DNA from: Sphingobacteriaceae bacterium
Lineage (GTDB): Bacteria; Bacteroidota; Bacteroidia; B-17B0; Aurantibacillaceae
NCBI GenBank assembly: GCA_016709575.1
Contig: JADJMM010000012.1
Span: 1-64,000, forward strand
Direction of reading: 5' to 3'
Length of the DNA stretch: 64,000 bases
Shown: positions 26,647 through 37,668 of the stretch, one piece after another
Layout of the letters: each line of letters starts with the position of its first letter
Position numbering within the stretch: position 1 is the stretch's first letter
Notes under the pieces: model-generated
What the model was told of the DNA's origin: nothing
Databases searched by the model: none
What the model saw: the letters and a program-made list of their open reading frames with translations, nothing else
Program-made: the position numbers and the translations under genes

Positions 26647-28114
26647 ATGAAAAAACATGTATTAATATTCGTTTTTGGGTGGTTTTTCCTTCAATCTCAA
26701 GCTTCGGTAACCGCTTATTTTAACTACGGGGTATTTAATGTTCCAAGTGGCTCTCCTTTTATTGAAACCTACTTAACGGTTATTGGGGGCTCTATTAAGC
26801 ATAAACCTGTTAATGGAGGACTCCAAGGGTCAGTAAACATAAAAGTTCTGATTACAAAAAACGGGGAGTTATATACCGGCGATAACTACAATTTGCTAAG
26901 TCCAATTGATAAAGATTCTTTAAATATCTCCAGTTTTATTGATAATCACCGATACGCACTGCCAAACGGTTCTTATGGTATCGAGATTACATTAACGGAT
27001 AATAATGACCCTTCAAAAAAATCGTTTACCTATAAAGAAAATGTAGTTATTAATTATTCAAAAAGTGAAATTTCTTGCTCTTCCATTCAAGCTCTAGAAT
27101 CGTACGCAAAAACAGTAAACCAAAGTTCTATTTCAAAAAGCGGATATGATTTAATCCCTTACAACGTAAATTATTATCCTGAGAAACAAAATAAACTTTT
27201 ATTCTATTTCGAGTCCTACGGAACAGATACAGTTTTAGGTAAAAATCAGAATTTTGTTTATGAGTATCATGTTGAAAGAAAAGAAGACATGTTTAAGCCT
27301 GAAGGGTTAGGCGGTTTTAAAAAACAAGCAACATCAAAAGTAAATCCTTTATTGGGGCAATTAGACATAACGAATTTAGAAACCGGAAATTATTATTTGG
27401 TGATTGAATTAAAAGACAAGAATAATAAAGTTCAACTCGAGAAAAAGTGGTTTTTTCAAAGGAAGAATGGTATTGTCAAACCAATAGGTTATAAAGAAAA
27501 CCGTTCAGTTTATGAGTTTTTTGGTAATTACAATAACCTCGACACTTTAAAAATGTTTGTAGAATGTTTATGGCCAATATCATCAACTGTTGAACGCGAT
27601 TGGCAAATAAATGTTTCAGTTCAAAAAAATCCTGAGCTGATGAAAAAATACATTGTTGATTATTGGCAAAAAAATCAGGTGATTCTTTGACCCCTTACAA
27701 ATGTGGTTATCGTATTACGAGCAGGTAAAAATTGTAAATAAGATGTTTAAATGCGGTAAACAAAAAGGATATTATACCGATAGAGGTCGTATGTATTTAC
27801 AATACGGTAAACCTGATCAACGTGCGGTACAACCAAGCGAACCTTACACTTATCCGTATGAAATTTGGCAATACTACCGCGTTTATGATAACACTAACGG
27901 ACAATTTTACAACAATAAAAAATGTGTTTTTGTAAATAAAAATATTGCTGACGATTGTTATAAATTAATTCACACTGACATAAGAGGTGAGCAATACAAC
28001 GACAAATGGCGTTACGAAATTACAAAGAGAGAAACTAATCCGGATGTGGATGCTACTAAACCAAGTACACAGCAAGGAAATAATTACGACGAGTTTTTTA
28101 ATAACCCAAAATAA
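26647..28114 (+). CDS. GWxTD domain-containing secreted protein, one frameshift
   Basis: A signal peptide (MKKHVLIFVFGWFFLQSQAS) and about 340 residues of beta-rich domain (YFNYGVFNVPSGSPFIETYL) are followed, after a break at about 27,685-27,700, by the GWxTD-type module: DRGRMYLQYGKPDQRAVQP and YPYEIWQYYRVYDN. Joined length is about 488. The break is in a CAGGTGATTC/AAATG stretch where two one-base losses restore the frame. Family members are found in Bacteroidota next to cell-envelope or secretion genes; function is not established. The glycosyltransferase starts four bases after its stop. Confidence 0.82.
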
Positions 28115-28117
28115 TTT

Positions 28118-29161
28118 ATGTCAGACAGGAGGGTAGCCGTAATTATTTTAAATTTTAATGGGAAAGCATTTTAGAAAAATTCCTGCCTTCGGTTACCAAG
28201 TGTTCTGCTAATCACAATATTTTGTTGCAGATAATAATTCAAGTGACGATTCTGTTACATTTTTAAAATCGAATTCCCTTCAGTTCAAATCATTCAAAAA
28301 TTCCAGCAACAGTGGGTTTGCGTAAGGTTATAACGATGCTTTAAAAAAAGTGACTGCGGAATATTATGTCTTATTAAATTCAGATGTTGAGGTTTCTGAA
28401 AGTTGGATTGAGCATGTGATATCATTAATGGATTCCAATCCTAATATTGCTGCTTGTCAACCCAAAATTTTAGATTATAATAACCGCACAAAATTTGAAT
28501 ACGCAGGAGCTGCAGGTGGTTATATTGATAAATACGGTTATCCGTTTTGTCGCGGACGAGTATTTAATAGTTTAGAAGAGGATAAGAATCAATACAACAC
28601 CAGTACAGAAGTGTTTTGGGCGACGGGTGCATGTATGTTTGTCCGCTCTAAAGCTTTTTTGGAAGTGGGTGGTTTTGATGGCGATTACTTTGCACATATG
28701 GAAGAAATTGATTTGTGCTGGCGCTTGAAAAATATTGGTTACAAAATTTATGTAGAACCCAAGAGTGTTGTTTGTCATGTTGGTGGTGGTACATTAAATA
28801 AATTAAGTTCGCGTAAAACATTTTAAATTTCAGAAATAATTTAACTACGCTTACAAAAAATCATCCTTCCGGATTTTTATTCTTTAAAATTATTTTCCGG
28901 ATGAAATTGGATGGTATTGCGGCATTTAAATTTTTGTTAGACGGTCAGCCCAAACATTTTTTTGCTGTTATCCGAGCGCATTTTGCGTTTTATAGTTGGT
29001 TGCCTAAAACTCTTGCAAAGCGTAAGCAAGCTAAACAACATCCTAAATTTAAATTCTCGATGGGGAAAGCGTATAATGGAAATGTAGTTTTAGAACATTT
29101 TATCCGTAAGAAAAAATTTTTTTCGGAACTAAACCAATCTTCTTTTTTGGATTTAGCTTAG
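28118..29161 (+). CDS. glycosyltransferase family 2 (rhamnosyl-type), frameshifted
   Basis: GT-A fold transferase: MSDRRVAVIILNFNGK at the start, VADNNSSDDS nucleotide-binding segment, VLLNSDVEVSESWIEHVISL with the D-x-D-like metal site, STEVFWATGACMFVRSKAFL and FFAHMEEIDLCWRLKN-type acceptor region (FAHMEEIDLCWRLKNIGYKI). Breaks near 28,165, 28,215, 28,310 and 28,820. About 347 residues; the last 90 contain a hydrophobic stretch that may rest on the membrane. It would transfer a nucleotide-activated sugar to a lipid or polysaccharide acceptor. It converges with, and overlaps by nine bases, the symporter. Confidence 0.85.
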
Positions 29162-30605
29162 TAAAGCAATTGTAATGATAGCGTTTATCAGAATTAACTC
29201 GTTTCCTATCTGATATTCTCCCAAAATAAACTTAAATTATTAGCGAGCAAATAAGTGACAACCGGCGCTACTAAACAAATTATTGGTACGAGTTTGTCGT
29301 TCAAGTTTACTTTGGTGAATAACCCTAAAGCAAATAAACCTAACAGTGGACCGTAAGTATAACCCGCCAACATTAAAATTGTATCGATAATTGCTTTTTG
29401 ATTTAGAGCATGGAATACCAGAATCACCAACCACAATAACACAGCAAATAAAATGTGAATAGTAGTGCGGCGTTTACGTTTTTGTTCTTCGTTTAATGTT
29501 TCGTTACGGTCGTATTCTAAAATATCAATATAAAGAAGTGGTAAGGGTAGTTAAAACACTATCCGCACTCGAGAAAGTGGCCGCGGTTAAACCTATAATA
29601 AAAACTAATCCCGCAAAAACACCCAAATGATTTAAAGCAAGATTCGGGAAGACTTTGTCACTCATCACTTTTCCTAAATCATTTACCGGAATTGCTATTC
29701 CGCTTTGATTGTAATAAATGTAAAGTAGCGCGCCAAGTGATAAGAAGATGATAGTTACTATCACCATAATAACACTAAACCAGAAAATATTTTTTTGAGC
29801 TTCGCCTAAACTTTTGCAGCTTAAATTTTTCTGCATCATGTTTTGATCGAGACCGGTCATGGCCACAGCAATAAAAATCCCACCTAAAAATTCTTTGAAG
29901 AAGAAATTTGATTTTTTCCAATCCCAGAAAAATGTTTCAGTGTATTCTGAACTTGTCACTTTACTAACGGCTTCGGTAAAAGAAATATCTAATTTGCTAA
30001 TGATAGCTACAACTGATAAAACAACACCTAAAACCAAAAACAGTGATTGAAAAGTATCCGTCCAAACTAAAGTTTTAATCCCACCTCTGTAAGTGTATAA
30101 TAACATTAATCCCAAAATAACAGAAACACTTACCCAAAACGGCACGTGAACTGTTTCAAACTGATCGAAGACAAATAATTGAATAACTCCCGCTACCAAA
30201 TATAGTCGTCCGGCCGCCCCTAAAATGCGAGAGATAATAAAAAACATGGCGCCTGTTTTTTGGGTGTTCTTCCCAAAGCGACTTTTTAAATATTCGTAGA
30301 TGGAAGTTAAATTGAGTTTGTAGTAAATGGGGAGTAAGATGTGTGAAATGATGAAATACCCTACAAAATAACCAATCACCAATTGTAGATAGGAGAAATG
30401 CGCCGTTCCCACTTTCCCGGGTACAGAAATATAAGTAACACCACTCAACGAATCGCCAATCATCCCAAATGCAACAGCGTACCAAGGCGAGGCTTTATTC
30501 CCTAAAAAATAAGATTCGGCTGTGCTTTTGCGCGAAGTGTACCAGGCGATGCCCATTAAAAGCAAAGTAAACAGCAATGAAACTTATGATAAGTACTGGC
30601 GACAT
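29153..30605 (-). CDS. sodium:solute symporter family protein, frameshifted
   Basis: ATG at 30605 (MSPVLIISFIAVYF) and breaks near 30,570, 29,545 and 29,215; joined length about 484 with about 13 membrane helices. Family features: YFLGNKASPWYAVAFGMIGD in TM1-2, TYISVPGKVGTAHFSYLQLV, the core GLDQNMMQKNLSCKSLGEAQ and GLTAATFSSADSVLTTL. It is an LeuT-fold Na+-driven importer of a small organic solute (sugar, amino acid, sialic acid or vitamin types exist). A second, distinct member lies at 60447-62143. The end overlaps the glycosyltransferase gene. Confidence 0.88.
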
Positions 30606-30745
30606 TTTGAATTAAGAATTATGAATTAAAAATGAAGAATTATAAGCTTGGTTTATTTGTTAAATAAAGTATTTCTTCACACTCCGAATCTCATAATTGT
30701 TAATAGTTTGCCTCTTTGGCTATTCAATCAGAAGGGCTAAAGCAG

Positions 30746-30753
30746 TAAATTTG
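30746..30753 (+). promoter_or_regulatory. -7 promoter box of recR
   Basis: TAAATTTG, an exact TAnnTTTG match, ends only six bases before the recR ATG, so transcription would start at or next to the start codon (possibly leaderless). No good -33 box is seen at normal spacing. Confidence 0.4.
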
Positions 30754-30758
30754 CCATA

Positions 30759-31373
30759 ATGCAATTCAGCTCCAAAGTAATAGAACAAGCCGTTGATACT
30801 TTTGCCCAATTACCGGGTGTTGGTAAAAAAACAGCTTTGCGTTATGTGTTGCATTTAATTAAGCAAGATGATACCGAACAATTAGCTCAAATCATAAAGC
30901 AATTAAAAACGGATTTAAAGTTTTGTGATAAGTGCCATAATATTTCCGAAAGCACTTCCTGTGAAATTTGTACTAACCCGGTTCGTGACCAAACTTTACT
31001 TTGTGTTGTGCAAGATTACAGAGATGTAATGGCCATTGAAAATACTGGTTTATATAAAGGCTTGTATCACGTTTTAGGCGGATTAATTTCTCCAATGGAA
31101 GGAGTGGGGCCGGGACATTTAAATATTGAAACCTTAAATACCAGAATGGCTGAAGGTGTTATTAAAGAAGTTATTCTGGCTTTGAATGCAACTATGGAAG
31201 GGGAAACCACTTCGTTTTATATTTACCGCAAATTAGCACCACACAATGTTAATTTATCAGCAATTGCCCGCGGTATTGCTGTTGGAGATGAATTAGAATA
31301 CGCCGATGAAGCTACACTTGGTCGTTCTATTACCAACCGTCAACCTTTCTCTGCTTTCTTTACAGTGAAGTAG
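30759..31373 (+). CDS. recR: recombination protein RecR
   Basis: 204 residues, intact and of standard length. Helix-hairpin-helix FAQLPGVGKKTALRYVLHL at the start, the four-cysteine zinc finger CDKCHNISESTSCEIC (about 57-72), and a Toprim domain with LLCVVQDYRDVMAIENTGLY and GVGPGHLNIE. RecR acts with RecO/RecF to load RecA at gapped DNA. No recO or dnaX lies next to it here. Confidence 0.96.
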   Translation: MQFSSKVIEQAVDTFAQLPGVGKKTALRYVLHLIKQDDTEQLAQIIKQLKTDLKFCDKCHNISESTSCEICTNPVRDQTLLCVVQDYRDVMAIENTGLYKGLYHVLGGLISPMEGVGPGHLNIETLNTRMAEGVIKEVILALNATMEGETTSFYIYRKLAPHNVNLSAIARGIAVGDELEYADEATLGRSITNRQPFSAFFTVK

Positions 31374-31379
31374 TTTTAA

Positions 31380-31514
31380 CTACATATATCCACCCATATT
31401 GGTTTTGATTTTCTTTTTACGGCGACCACCGCAATCTTTACGGTACGCGCAATCTGTTGCTATAATTCCGAACAAGATAAAAAAGATGGCAAAAAGCTTG
31501 GCTGATTTTTTCAT
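31380..31514 (-). CDS. 44-residue lipoprotein-like small protein
   Basis: ATG at 31514, stop at 31380. A hydrophobic N-terminus (MKKSAKLFAIFFILFGIIAT) ends at DCAYRKDC, with a cysteine at a position compatible with lipid attachment though the lipobox is weak, and then a basic GGRRKKKIKTNMGGYM. The terminal KTNMGGYM is, as far as I recall, a recurring ending of tiny Bacteroidota envelope proteins. It is convergent with recR and separated by only six bases. Function unknown. Confidence 0.65.
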   Translation of the reverse strand: MKKSAKLFAIFFILFGIIATDCAYRKDCGGRRKKKIKTNMGGYM

Positions 31515-31637
31515 AGTATTAAAGATACATAATTTATTATAATCACAAAATTGTAACGCTTAAGCTATATAAAGGATACAGCTGTTAAAATTCCTGAAAA
31601 GGCCTGAATACACACTTAATTTTTGTAATTTTAGTTC

Positions 31638-32912
31638 GTGCGTAAATCACTTTTTATATTCTTTTCTGTATTGTTTTTAGGACTTCAAAACTTAAAGGCA
31701 AGTTACATTCTAATACCAATGGATGAAACCCAGAAAAATCATTTGAAAGCTTATGGCATTGCATATTGGGCTTTAAAGGGTGAATTAGAAATTCAATGGC
31801 TTTTAAATTACCGTGGTGGAAGTTTTATGATTCCGAATGCGAAACCGGTGAGTAACGAATGTTTAATACGTGGTGTTAGCTACGAAATTATTTCGGACGC
31901 ACAATCCAATGCAATTCTTGCCGACATCGCGAATCCTTCCGTAAATCAAGATGCAATTAAACTAGAAAAAGCACCACGTGTTGCTGTGTATTCCCCAAAA
32001 ACAAAACAACCCTGGGATGATGCCGTTACTTTAGTGTTAACGTATGCTGAGATTCCTTATGATTTAATTTATGATGAAGAATTACTCAACGGAAAATTGT
32101 CTGAATACGATTGGTTGCATTTGCATCACGAAGATTTTACTGGACAATACGGACGTTTTTATGCGCAGTTCAAACATCACGCTTGGTATCAGGCAGAAGT
32201 TAAGGAGAATGAAACTGTAGCTAAGAAATTTGGGTTTTCTAAAGTATCTCAACTAAAATTAGCGGTTGCAAAAAAAATAAATGAATACGTTTTTGGTGGT
32301 GGATTTTTATTCGCCATGTGTAGTGCTACCGACAGTTATGATATTGCTTTAGCAGCCGAAGGAATTGATATTTGTGCCGAAATGTATGACCACGATGCAG
32401 CCGACCCGAATATGAATACCAAAATTGATTTCTCGAAAGGTTATGCTTTTGAAAAATATAAATTAACGCCAAATCCTTTAGAGTACGAATTTTCAAGCAT
32501 CGATACGTATCATACCCGTCAGCAACAATATGGTATGACTAAAGAGAATGATGTATTTACTTTGTTTGATTTCTCAGCGAAGTGGGATCCTGTTCCAACT
32601 ATGTTGAATCAAAATCACGAATCAACAGTAAAAGCTTTTTGGGGACAAACTGTCGCCTTCAATAAAAATTACGTAAAGAAAAATGTTTTAGTATTGGGAG
32701 AATCAAAAGCATTTAATGAAGCGCGTTACATTCATGGAGAGCACGGTAAAGGTACTTGGACATTTTATGGTGGTCATGATCCAGAAGATTATTTGCATAG
32801 AGTAGAGGATCCTCCAACAGATTTAAGTTTACATCCAAATTCACCGGGTTACAGATTAATCTTAAACAACATTCTTTTTCCTGCAGCGAAAAAGAAAAAG
32901 CAGAAGACTTAG
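31638..32912 (+). CDS. conserved secreted protein, often labelled asparagine synthetase B
   Basis: GTG start at 31638, then a signal peptide ending NLKASY. 424 residues, intact. The mature start LIPMDETQKNHLKAYGIAYW and LLNYRGGSFMIPN are typical of a Bacteroidota family that databases often name asparagine synthetase B, although neither the N-terminal cysteine nucleophile nor a PP-loop (SGGxDS) is present. The central GFLFAMCSATDSYDIALAAE resembles the nucleophile elbow of class I glutamine amidotransferase-like folds (Cys in MCSAT), and HGKGTWTFYGGHDPEDY may supply the histidine. A periplasmic hydrolase-like role is possible; not established. Confidence 0.75.
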   Translation: MRKSLFIFFSVLFLGLQNLKASYILIPMDETQKNHLKAYGIAYWALKGELEIQWLLNYRGGSFMIPNAKPVSNECLIRGVSYEIISDAQSNAILADIANPSVNQDAIKLEKAPRVAVYSPKTKQPWDDAVTLVLTYAEIPYDLIYDEELLNGKLSEYDWLHLHHEDFTGQYGRFYAQFKHHAWYQAEVKENETVAKKFGFSKVSQLKLAVAKKINEYVFGGGFLFAMCSATDSYDIALAAEGIDICAEMYDHDAADPNMNTKIDFSKGYAFEKYKLTPNPLEYEFSSIDTYHTRQQQYGMTKENDVFTLFDFSAKWDPVPTMLNQNHESTVKAFWGQTVAFNKNYVKKNVLVLGESKAFNEARYIHGEHGKGTWTFYGGHDPEDYLHRVEDPPTDLSLHPNSPGYRLILNNILFPAAKKKKQKT

Positions 32913-32936
32913 TGAAGTTTTATTGATTAACGATTT

Positions 32937-32994
32937 CACGCTAAGCAACGGTTTGATTGGAAGACCGTGTCTGCCAAACTGTTTGCCTAGCGTG
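32937..32994. repeat. imperfect inverted repeat between convergent genes
   Basis: CACGCTAAGCAACGGTTTG (32937-32955) faces CAAACTGTTTGCCTAGCGTG (32975-32994); 17 of 19 positions pair with one bulge and two mismatches. It probably folds into a hairpin and separates two converging transcripts. No T run follows. Confidence 0.55.
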
Positions 32995-33010
32995 TGTTAA
33001 CTGCAGATAA

Positions 33011-34437
33011 TTACTCTACAATAATTTTCCTAATTGCTTTTTGTCCTTTGTTGTCTAAGGAAACAAAATACAAGCCAGTTTTTAAGTTTAAATTAATACC
33101 AGTTGATTTCTCTTTTATTGTTTCGCTAAACACTAATTCACCAAGTAAATTATGAACTGATAAGTCACAACTGCCTGTAATTTCAGCCACTTTAATTGTT
33201 ATTTGTCCATTTGATGGATTAGGGGATATTAAAAAGGAATTTGCGAAATTAGTTTCATTTATGTCCGTAGTTATAAGTTGATACTTAAATATAGTGCCAT
33301 TTGCTGCGCCTATCGGTCCGCCACTTGTAGTCATACCATATAAATCACCTCCATTTAAATAAAGTGACCCTGTAGGAAAACCGCCTGTGCCACCTGTGAA
33401 GTTCCAAAGTTTAGTATAAGTTCCACTAGGAGTTATATTAAAAATAGTTCCTGAGTTTGATGAGCCGCCAGTTCTTGTCATACCGTAAAGTAATGTTCCA
33501 TTAAAAATTAGTGAGCCTTTTGGATTACTACCATTTATGATACCAGTAAAATCATTTAGTTTAACATAACCAGTTCCATTAGGAAGTATTTTAAAAACAA
33601 CACCGCTACCTGAAGAGCCGCCATTTTCTGTCATTCCATATAAATACGTTCCATCAAACGTTAATGACCCAAGCGGATTAGCACCATTCAATGCACCATT
33701 AAAATTAAGCAATGTGCTAAACCCTGTACCATCGGGCAATATTTTAAATATAATACCTTTGTTACTTAAACCACCACTATTCGTCATTCCATATAAATGT
33801 GTTCCATCAGTACAAAGAGAGCCTTTTAATCCAAGGCCAATACTTGTATTAAAGCCATATAAATTTGTATATCCAGTTCCATCAGGTTTTATTTTAAAAA
33901 TATCACCTTGACCCCAAGCGCCACCCAAGGAAGTTATTCCGTAAAGAAATGTTCCATCATAAATAAGAGTACCTTTTGGTGTACTTCCATTTAAGGTGCC
34001 AGTAAAATCTTTCAGTTTAACGTAACCAGTTCCATCAGTTTTTATTTTAAATAAAGTCCCTAAATCGCTTGTACCACCAGTTGAAGTCATGCCATATAAA
34101 TAAGTTCCGTCATATGTAAATGATCCTTCTGGTCGACTACCATTGACAGCTCCTGTAAAATTCATTAATACTGAATAGTTTGTTCCATCAGGCAGTACTT
34201 TATAAATAACGCCTAATCCCGAAACTCCACCACCATTTGTCATGCCATAAAGGTATGTTCCGTCCGATATTACGTTTTGGTCAGTTTGCGGTGTGCCGCC
34301 AGAATAAGAACCATTAAATCCTGTAAAATAGGTTATAACAGAGTGCTGAGCCTTAAGGTTATTGTCGTAGCAATAAAGACATAGTAATATTAAAGTTATA
34401 AATGTTTTTATTGTTGTTTTTGGATTTACTTTTTCAT
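33011..34437 (-). CDS. GloVer-repeat secreted protein with type IX sorting domain
   Basis: ATG at 34437; one A missing in the run after ATGAAAAA, then a signal segment TFITLILLCLYCYDNNLKAQ. The body is about nine tandem copies of a roughly 40-residue unit with GTYLYGMTSTGG and GTGYVKL-type cores, the choice-of-anchor GloVer repeat, expected to fold as a beta propeller or solenoid. The last 80 residues (FLISPNPSNGQITIKV to AIRKIIVE) are a type A C-terminal sorting domain for type IX secretion. About 475 residues. Likely cell-surface; ligand unknown. 34438-34711 upstream holds nothing that I can identify. Confidence 0.85.
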
Positions 34438-34711
34438 AATTATATTAATGGTTCGTTTATTTTTGTCAATTTTAGTCTAAATATTAATGCTTTTCAATAC
34501 TCAGTTTAGAGTATTTTGTCAGAAATAAACTTAGTTATCTGGTGACAAATACTGTCTGTCGGCTATTTTTGGATTGCTTGCAGCTAACTTTTTTATACAA
34601 GATACTTTTTAGCGCCTATCCGACTATCTTTGGTGAGACCTGCGCTACTCGATAGAGGATTATTAAAATAGTCATCATTTGATTATTGCGCCAAGTTGCA
34701 GCAGACAAAGA

Positions 34712-35824
34712 TTAATTAGGAGCGATGGCGTCCGGAGAAATTTCGGGTGTTTTTACTTTTTTGGTGTAGGCACCAAGATGTGTTGTTATTCCAATAACAC
34801 TGGAGGTTCCGGTAATGTTATACTTTGTATAAGCATAACTCAAAGCAAAACGGTTTATCTTAAATCCAAATCCAAAACTTAAACCACTCGCAGTACGTTT
34901 ATCAGGTAACATCATTTCTTTGTGTAAACGCCAGTTGTAACCTACACGTAGGTTAAAATTTTTGGTAAGAATAATTTCAGTGGCAAAGGTCATGTGTCGC
35001 CCTAATTTATCCCCACCTTTTTTTACGTTGTCGCTAAATTTTTGCCATTTGGTTTTTTCTTTAGGAGTTTCACCAAATAAATTAGAAGTCTCTGTTTCGT
35101 TTAAAGGACTTGTATAAGTTAAATCCCATTTAGTTAAATTATCGTACACAAATATTAAACGGAAGGGAGCTTTTTTTACTTTGTAGCTAATACCTAATTG
35201 TGTTGTTACAGGTAATTTTGTTGTGTCGTTATTTTTATCGTAGGGTTTCCAAATCACACCAACATTTTTCACAACAGCTGATGCGATGAAGCCGCTTTTA
35301 TGTACCCAGGTTAATCCAAGATCCACAGCATTTCCAACTGAGTTGTAAATGTCATAATGCGAGTAAATGGTTTTTAATGTAACACCGTAACTAAAACTAG
35401 TGTCTTTTAATCGTCGGGCTATAGATAGGTTAAGTGAATAATCTGCAGCTTTAAAGTTCCCTTCTTTTATATCGTACTCATCGCGTTTATCAAATTTTCC
35501 GTAATCAAAAAACTGAATCCCCCCTGCAACTGTTCCAATATTTTTAAAATGATGGGCATAGGCTACATTCCCAAAATTCATATCAGCAATATAATTGCAA
35601 TAGTTTAGGGCCACTTGCTTAACGCATTTTTCGTTTAAGAGGGCAGGGTTGCTGTAATAAAGGTTTATATCATCACCCCAAATACTCATTGAATTGCCTC
35701 CAAGAGCTGCAGCACGGGCAGGCATGGGTATTTCTAAAAAACGGTAAGTAGTTGGTCCACCTACCTGAGATTGGAGGTTAAGACCTAATACTGAAATGAA
35801 AAATATGCCTAATAGTTTCTTCAA
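34712..35824 (-). CDS. porQ: type IX secretion system protein PorQ
   Basis: 370 residues, intact. A signal peptide (MKKLLGIFFISVLGLNLQSQ) is followed by the family start GGPTTYRFLEIPMPARAAAL and SMSIWGDDINLYYSNPALLN. The body alternates amphipathic strands, as in a PorV/FadL-like outer-membrane barrel. The order of these motifs is typical of PorQ and not PorV. PorQ is part of the attachment/processing complex that acts on type IX substrates, several of which are encoded in this window. Confidence 0.85.
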   Translation of the reverse strand: MKKLLGIFFISVLGLNLQSQVGGPTTYRFLEIPMPARAAALGGNSMSIWGDDINLYYSNPALLNEKCVKQVALNYCNYIADMNFGNVAYAHHFKNIGTVAGGIQFFDYGKFDKRDEYDIKEGNFKAADYSLNLSIARRLKDTSFSYGVTLKTIYSHYDIYNSVGNAVDLGLTWVHKSGFIASAVVKNVGVIWKPYDKNNDTTKLPVTTQLGISYKVKKAPFRLIFVYDNLTKWDLTYTSPLNETETSNLFGETPKEKTKWQKFSDNVKKGGDKLGRHMTFATEIILTKNFNLRVGYNWRLHKEMMLPDKRTASGLSFGFGFKINRFALSYAYTKYNITGTSSVIGITTHLGAYTKKVKTPEISPDAIAPN

Positions 35825-35891
35825 CTGTACAATAAACGTATAAAAATAGGGTTTATTATGTGAAAAAGGGATTTATTTTAAGGCCAGTTTC

Positions 35892-36810
35892 TTATTGTTT
35901 TACTACCTTTTTAGTGCTACCATCCACTTTAAAGAAATAAACTCCGTTAGAAAGTGCTGAAATATTTACGTTCTCATTTTCTTTTGAAAGTTCTCTAGTA
36001 ATTACCACTTCCCCTAAGGTATTATAAACAAATAAGGTGCTGTTTGTATTTGTAATACGATTAATGTGAACTAAATCATTGGCCGGATTAGGATAAATTC
36101 GAATTGAATTATTTTTTGTGACTGAATTTACACCGGTTGCTAATTTCTCGCCCGTTAACAAAACATTATCCACTAACCAAGAATCAGTAGAAGAACTTGA
36201 ACGGCCCGTCATACGAATACTAACTGATGTTACACTTCCTGGGAAAACAATTTCGCAATAGCTATAGCCTTCTGTAGTTTGTAAACCGCTATTGGTGGGA
36301 GCAAAAGTAGATTCACTTTGTGGTTGATAATAAACTTTAGCCTTTCCTGTTGCAGTATAAGGCCACCAGCTATTATTAGCAACTGCACCACGTATACGCA
36401 AACGGTTGTAATACGGACCACCATTAAAACTAACCGGTTAAAACGTAATCTAAATTATCAGGACCACCACCAGTACTTGCTAAATTCATAGCTGCTAAAC
36501 TAAAACGTGCTCGGATGCTATCGTAACCCGCAGGAATTGTTATAGTAGAAAAAGTTAATACAATTCCCGAACTCTGAGTTGTGCTTTCCCAAGAATTGGA
36601 TCCGCCAATACCGGTAGGACTATTAGAAGGAGATGAAGCAGTAGGACTCATGCCCATTGTATTATAAACTACAGGACCCGTAAATGCCCAGTTAGGATTG
36701 TATAATGAAAGGGTATCGAAATTTTGCATCGCTAAAGTGTCAATCATTATTTGAGATTGAGAAATATTGAAAGCGAATATGGAGATAATAGAAAGTAAAA
36801 GTTTTTTCAT
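35892..36810 (-). CDS. secreted protein with type IX sorting domain, one frameshift
   Basis: A signal peptide (MKKLLLSIISIFAFNISQSQ) precedes a jelly-roll-like domain in two frames joined near 36,430: NWAFTGPVVYNTMGMSPTAS, GIGGSNSWESTTQSSGIVLT, then YNRLRIRGAVANNSWWPYTA and WLVDNVLLTGE, the style of choice-of-anchor or carbohydrate-binding beta sandwiches. The C-terminus IRIYPNPANDLVHINRI to VDGSTKKVVKQ is a type A sorting domain. About 306 residues. Surface or extracellular; function unknown. Confidence 0.8.
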
Positions 36811-36922
36811 GCGATTAAATTTGGTTTGAATAAATGTAATGAAAAAAGCACAGTCTTCAAAATTCCAGAACTAAAGCCTATTGTTTCTGTTATAACGGAA
36901 CATATCTTGAAGGTTTATGACC

Positions 36923-37623
36923 CTAATGAAATCCGTAGCCAAGTGAACCTAGTAATGATAAACCTGTTTGATTAAAACCTTTAATGGTTTCACTTTGTTT
37001 TGATGATTTGAAACTTTGCCATTTCGGATTTGTTACGTCAAATTCACAATCCAGAATTACCGAAAACGTAATTTTTTAATAGCCAATCTGGGTTGTATTG
37101 CAATTTTAGGAGAGAAGAACGGGTTAACTTGTTTTCCTAACTCAGCGGTTTTAGATTTTGTGAATCCCGTATTAAAACCAATAAAAAAACCGAGACTTAA
37201 TCTTTGTTTTGGACCCTTCAGCGCTTTTCCCCAACCTAAATTATAGGCAAATCCGTTAAGTTTTGTGCTAACCGTATCTTTAATTTTTATTGGTTGGGGC
37301 AGAATAAAGTTAAAGTACATTATAATAGCAAAGTTACTTCTGGTATTAACCGCATAATTATGTCCTGAAAATCCGAATCCAATGAAATTAACAGGAGCTT
37401 CAAAATTTAGGCTATCAAAAGTGTTTAGTTGCTTGTAAAAATTTTTGGCAAACACTTTTTGTCCGTAAACAATATCAAAGCTAATGATTGAACGGAAATC
37501 TTCTTCTTTTTTCTCTTTAGGTAGTTCTACTTCTTCTTTTCCCTTCTTTATTTTAATTTTTTCAACTTGCGTAAATGCGGTAGCGCTCCATAAAAAAATA
37601 AATATGAGTAAGGTATTTTTCAA
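36923..37623 (-). CDS. hypothetical outer-membrane beta-barrel-like protein, one frameshift
   Basis: The start at 37623 gives a signal peptide ending ATAFTQ and then a basic/acidic linker KIKIKKGKEEVELPKEKKEE. The rest has alternating hydrophobic residues and glycine-rich turns (FAYNLGWGKALKGPKQRLSL, LGFFIGFNTGFTKS), as in small outer-membrane barrels. A break near 37,060 extends it to TAG at 36923 with VILDCEFDVTNPKWQSF and GLSLLGSLGYGFH, so the natural length is about 233. No family assigned. Confidence 0.6.
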
Positions 37624-37668
37624 AACTATACCTGAATAACGTGATTTATAGAAAAGGTTACAGAAATA

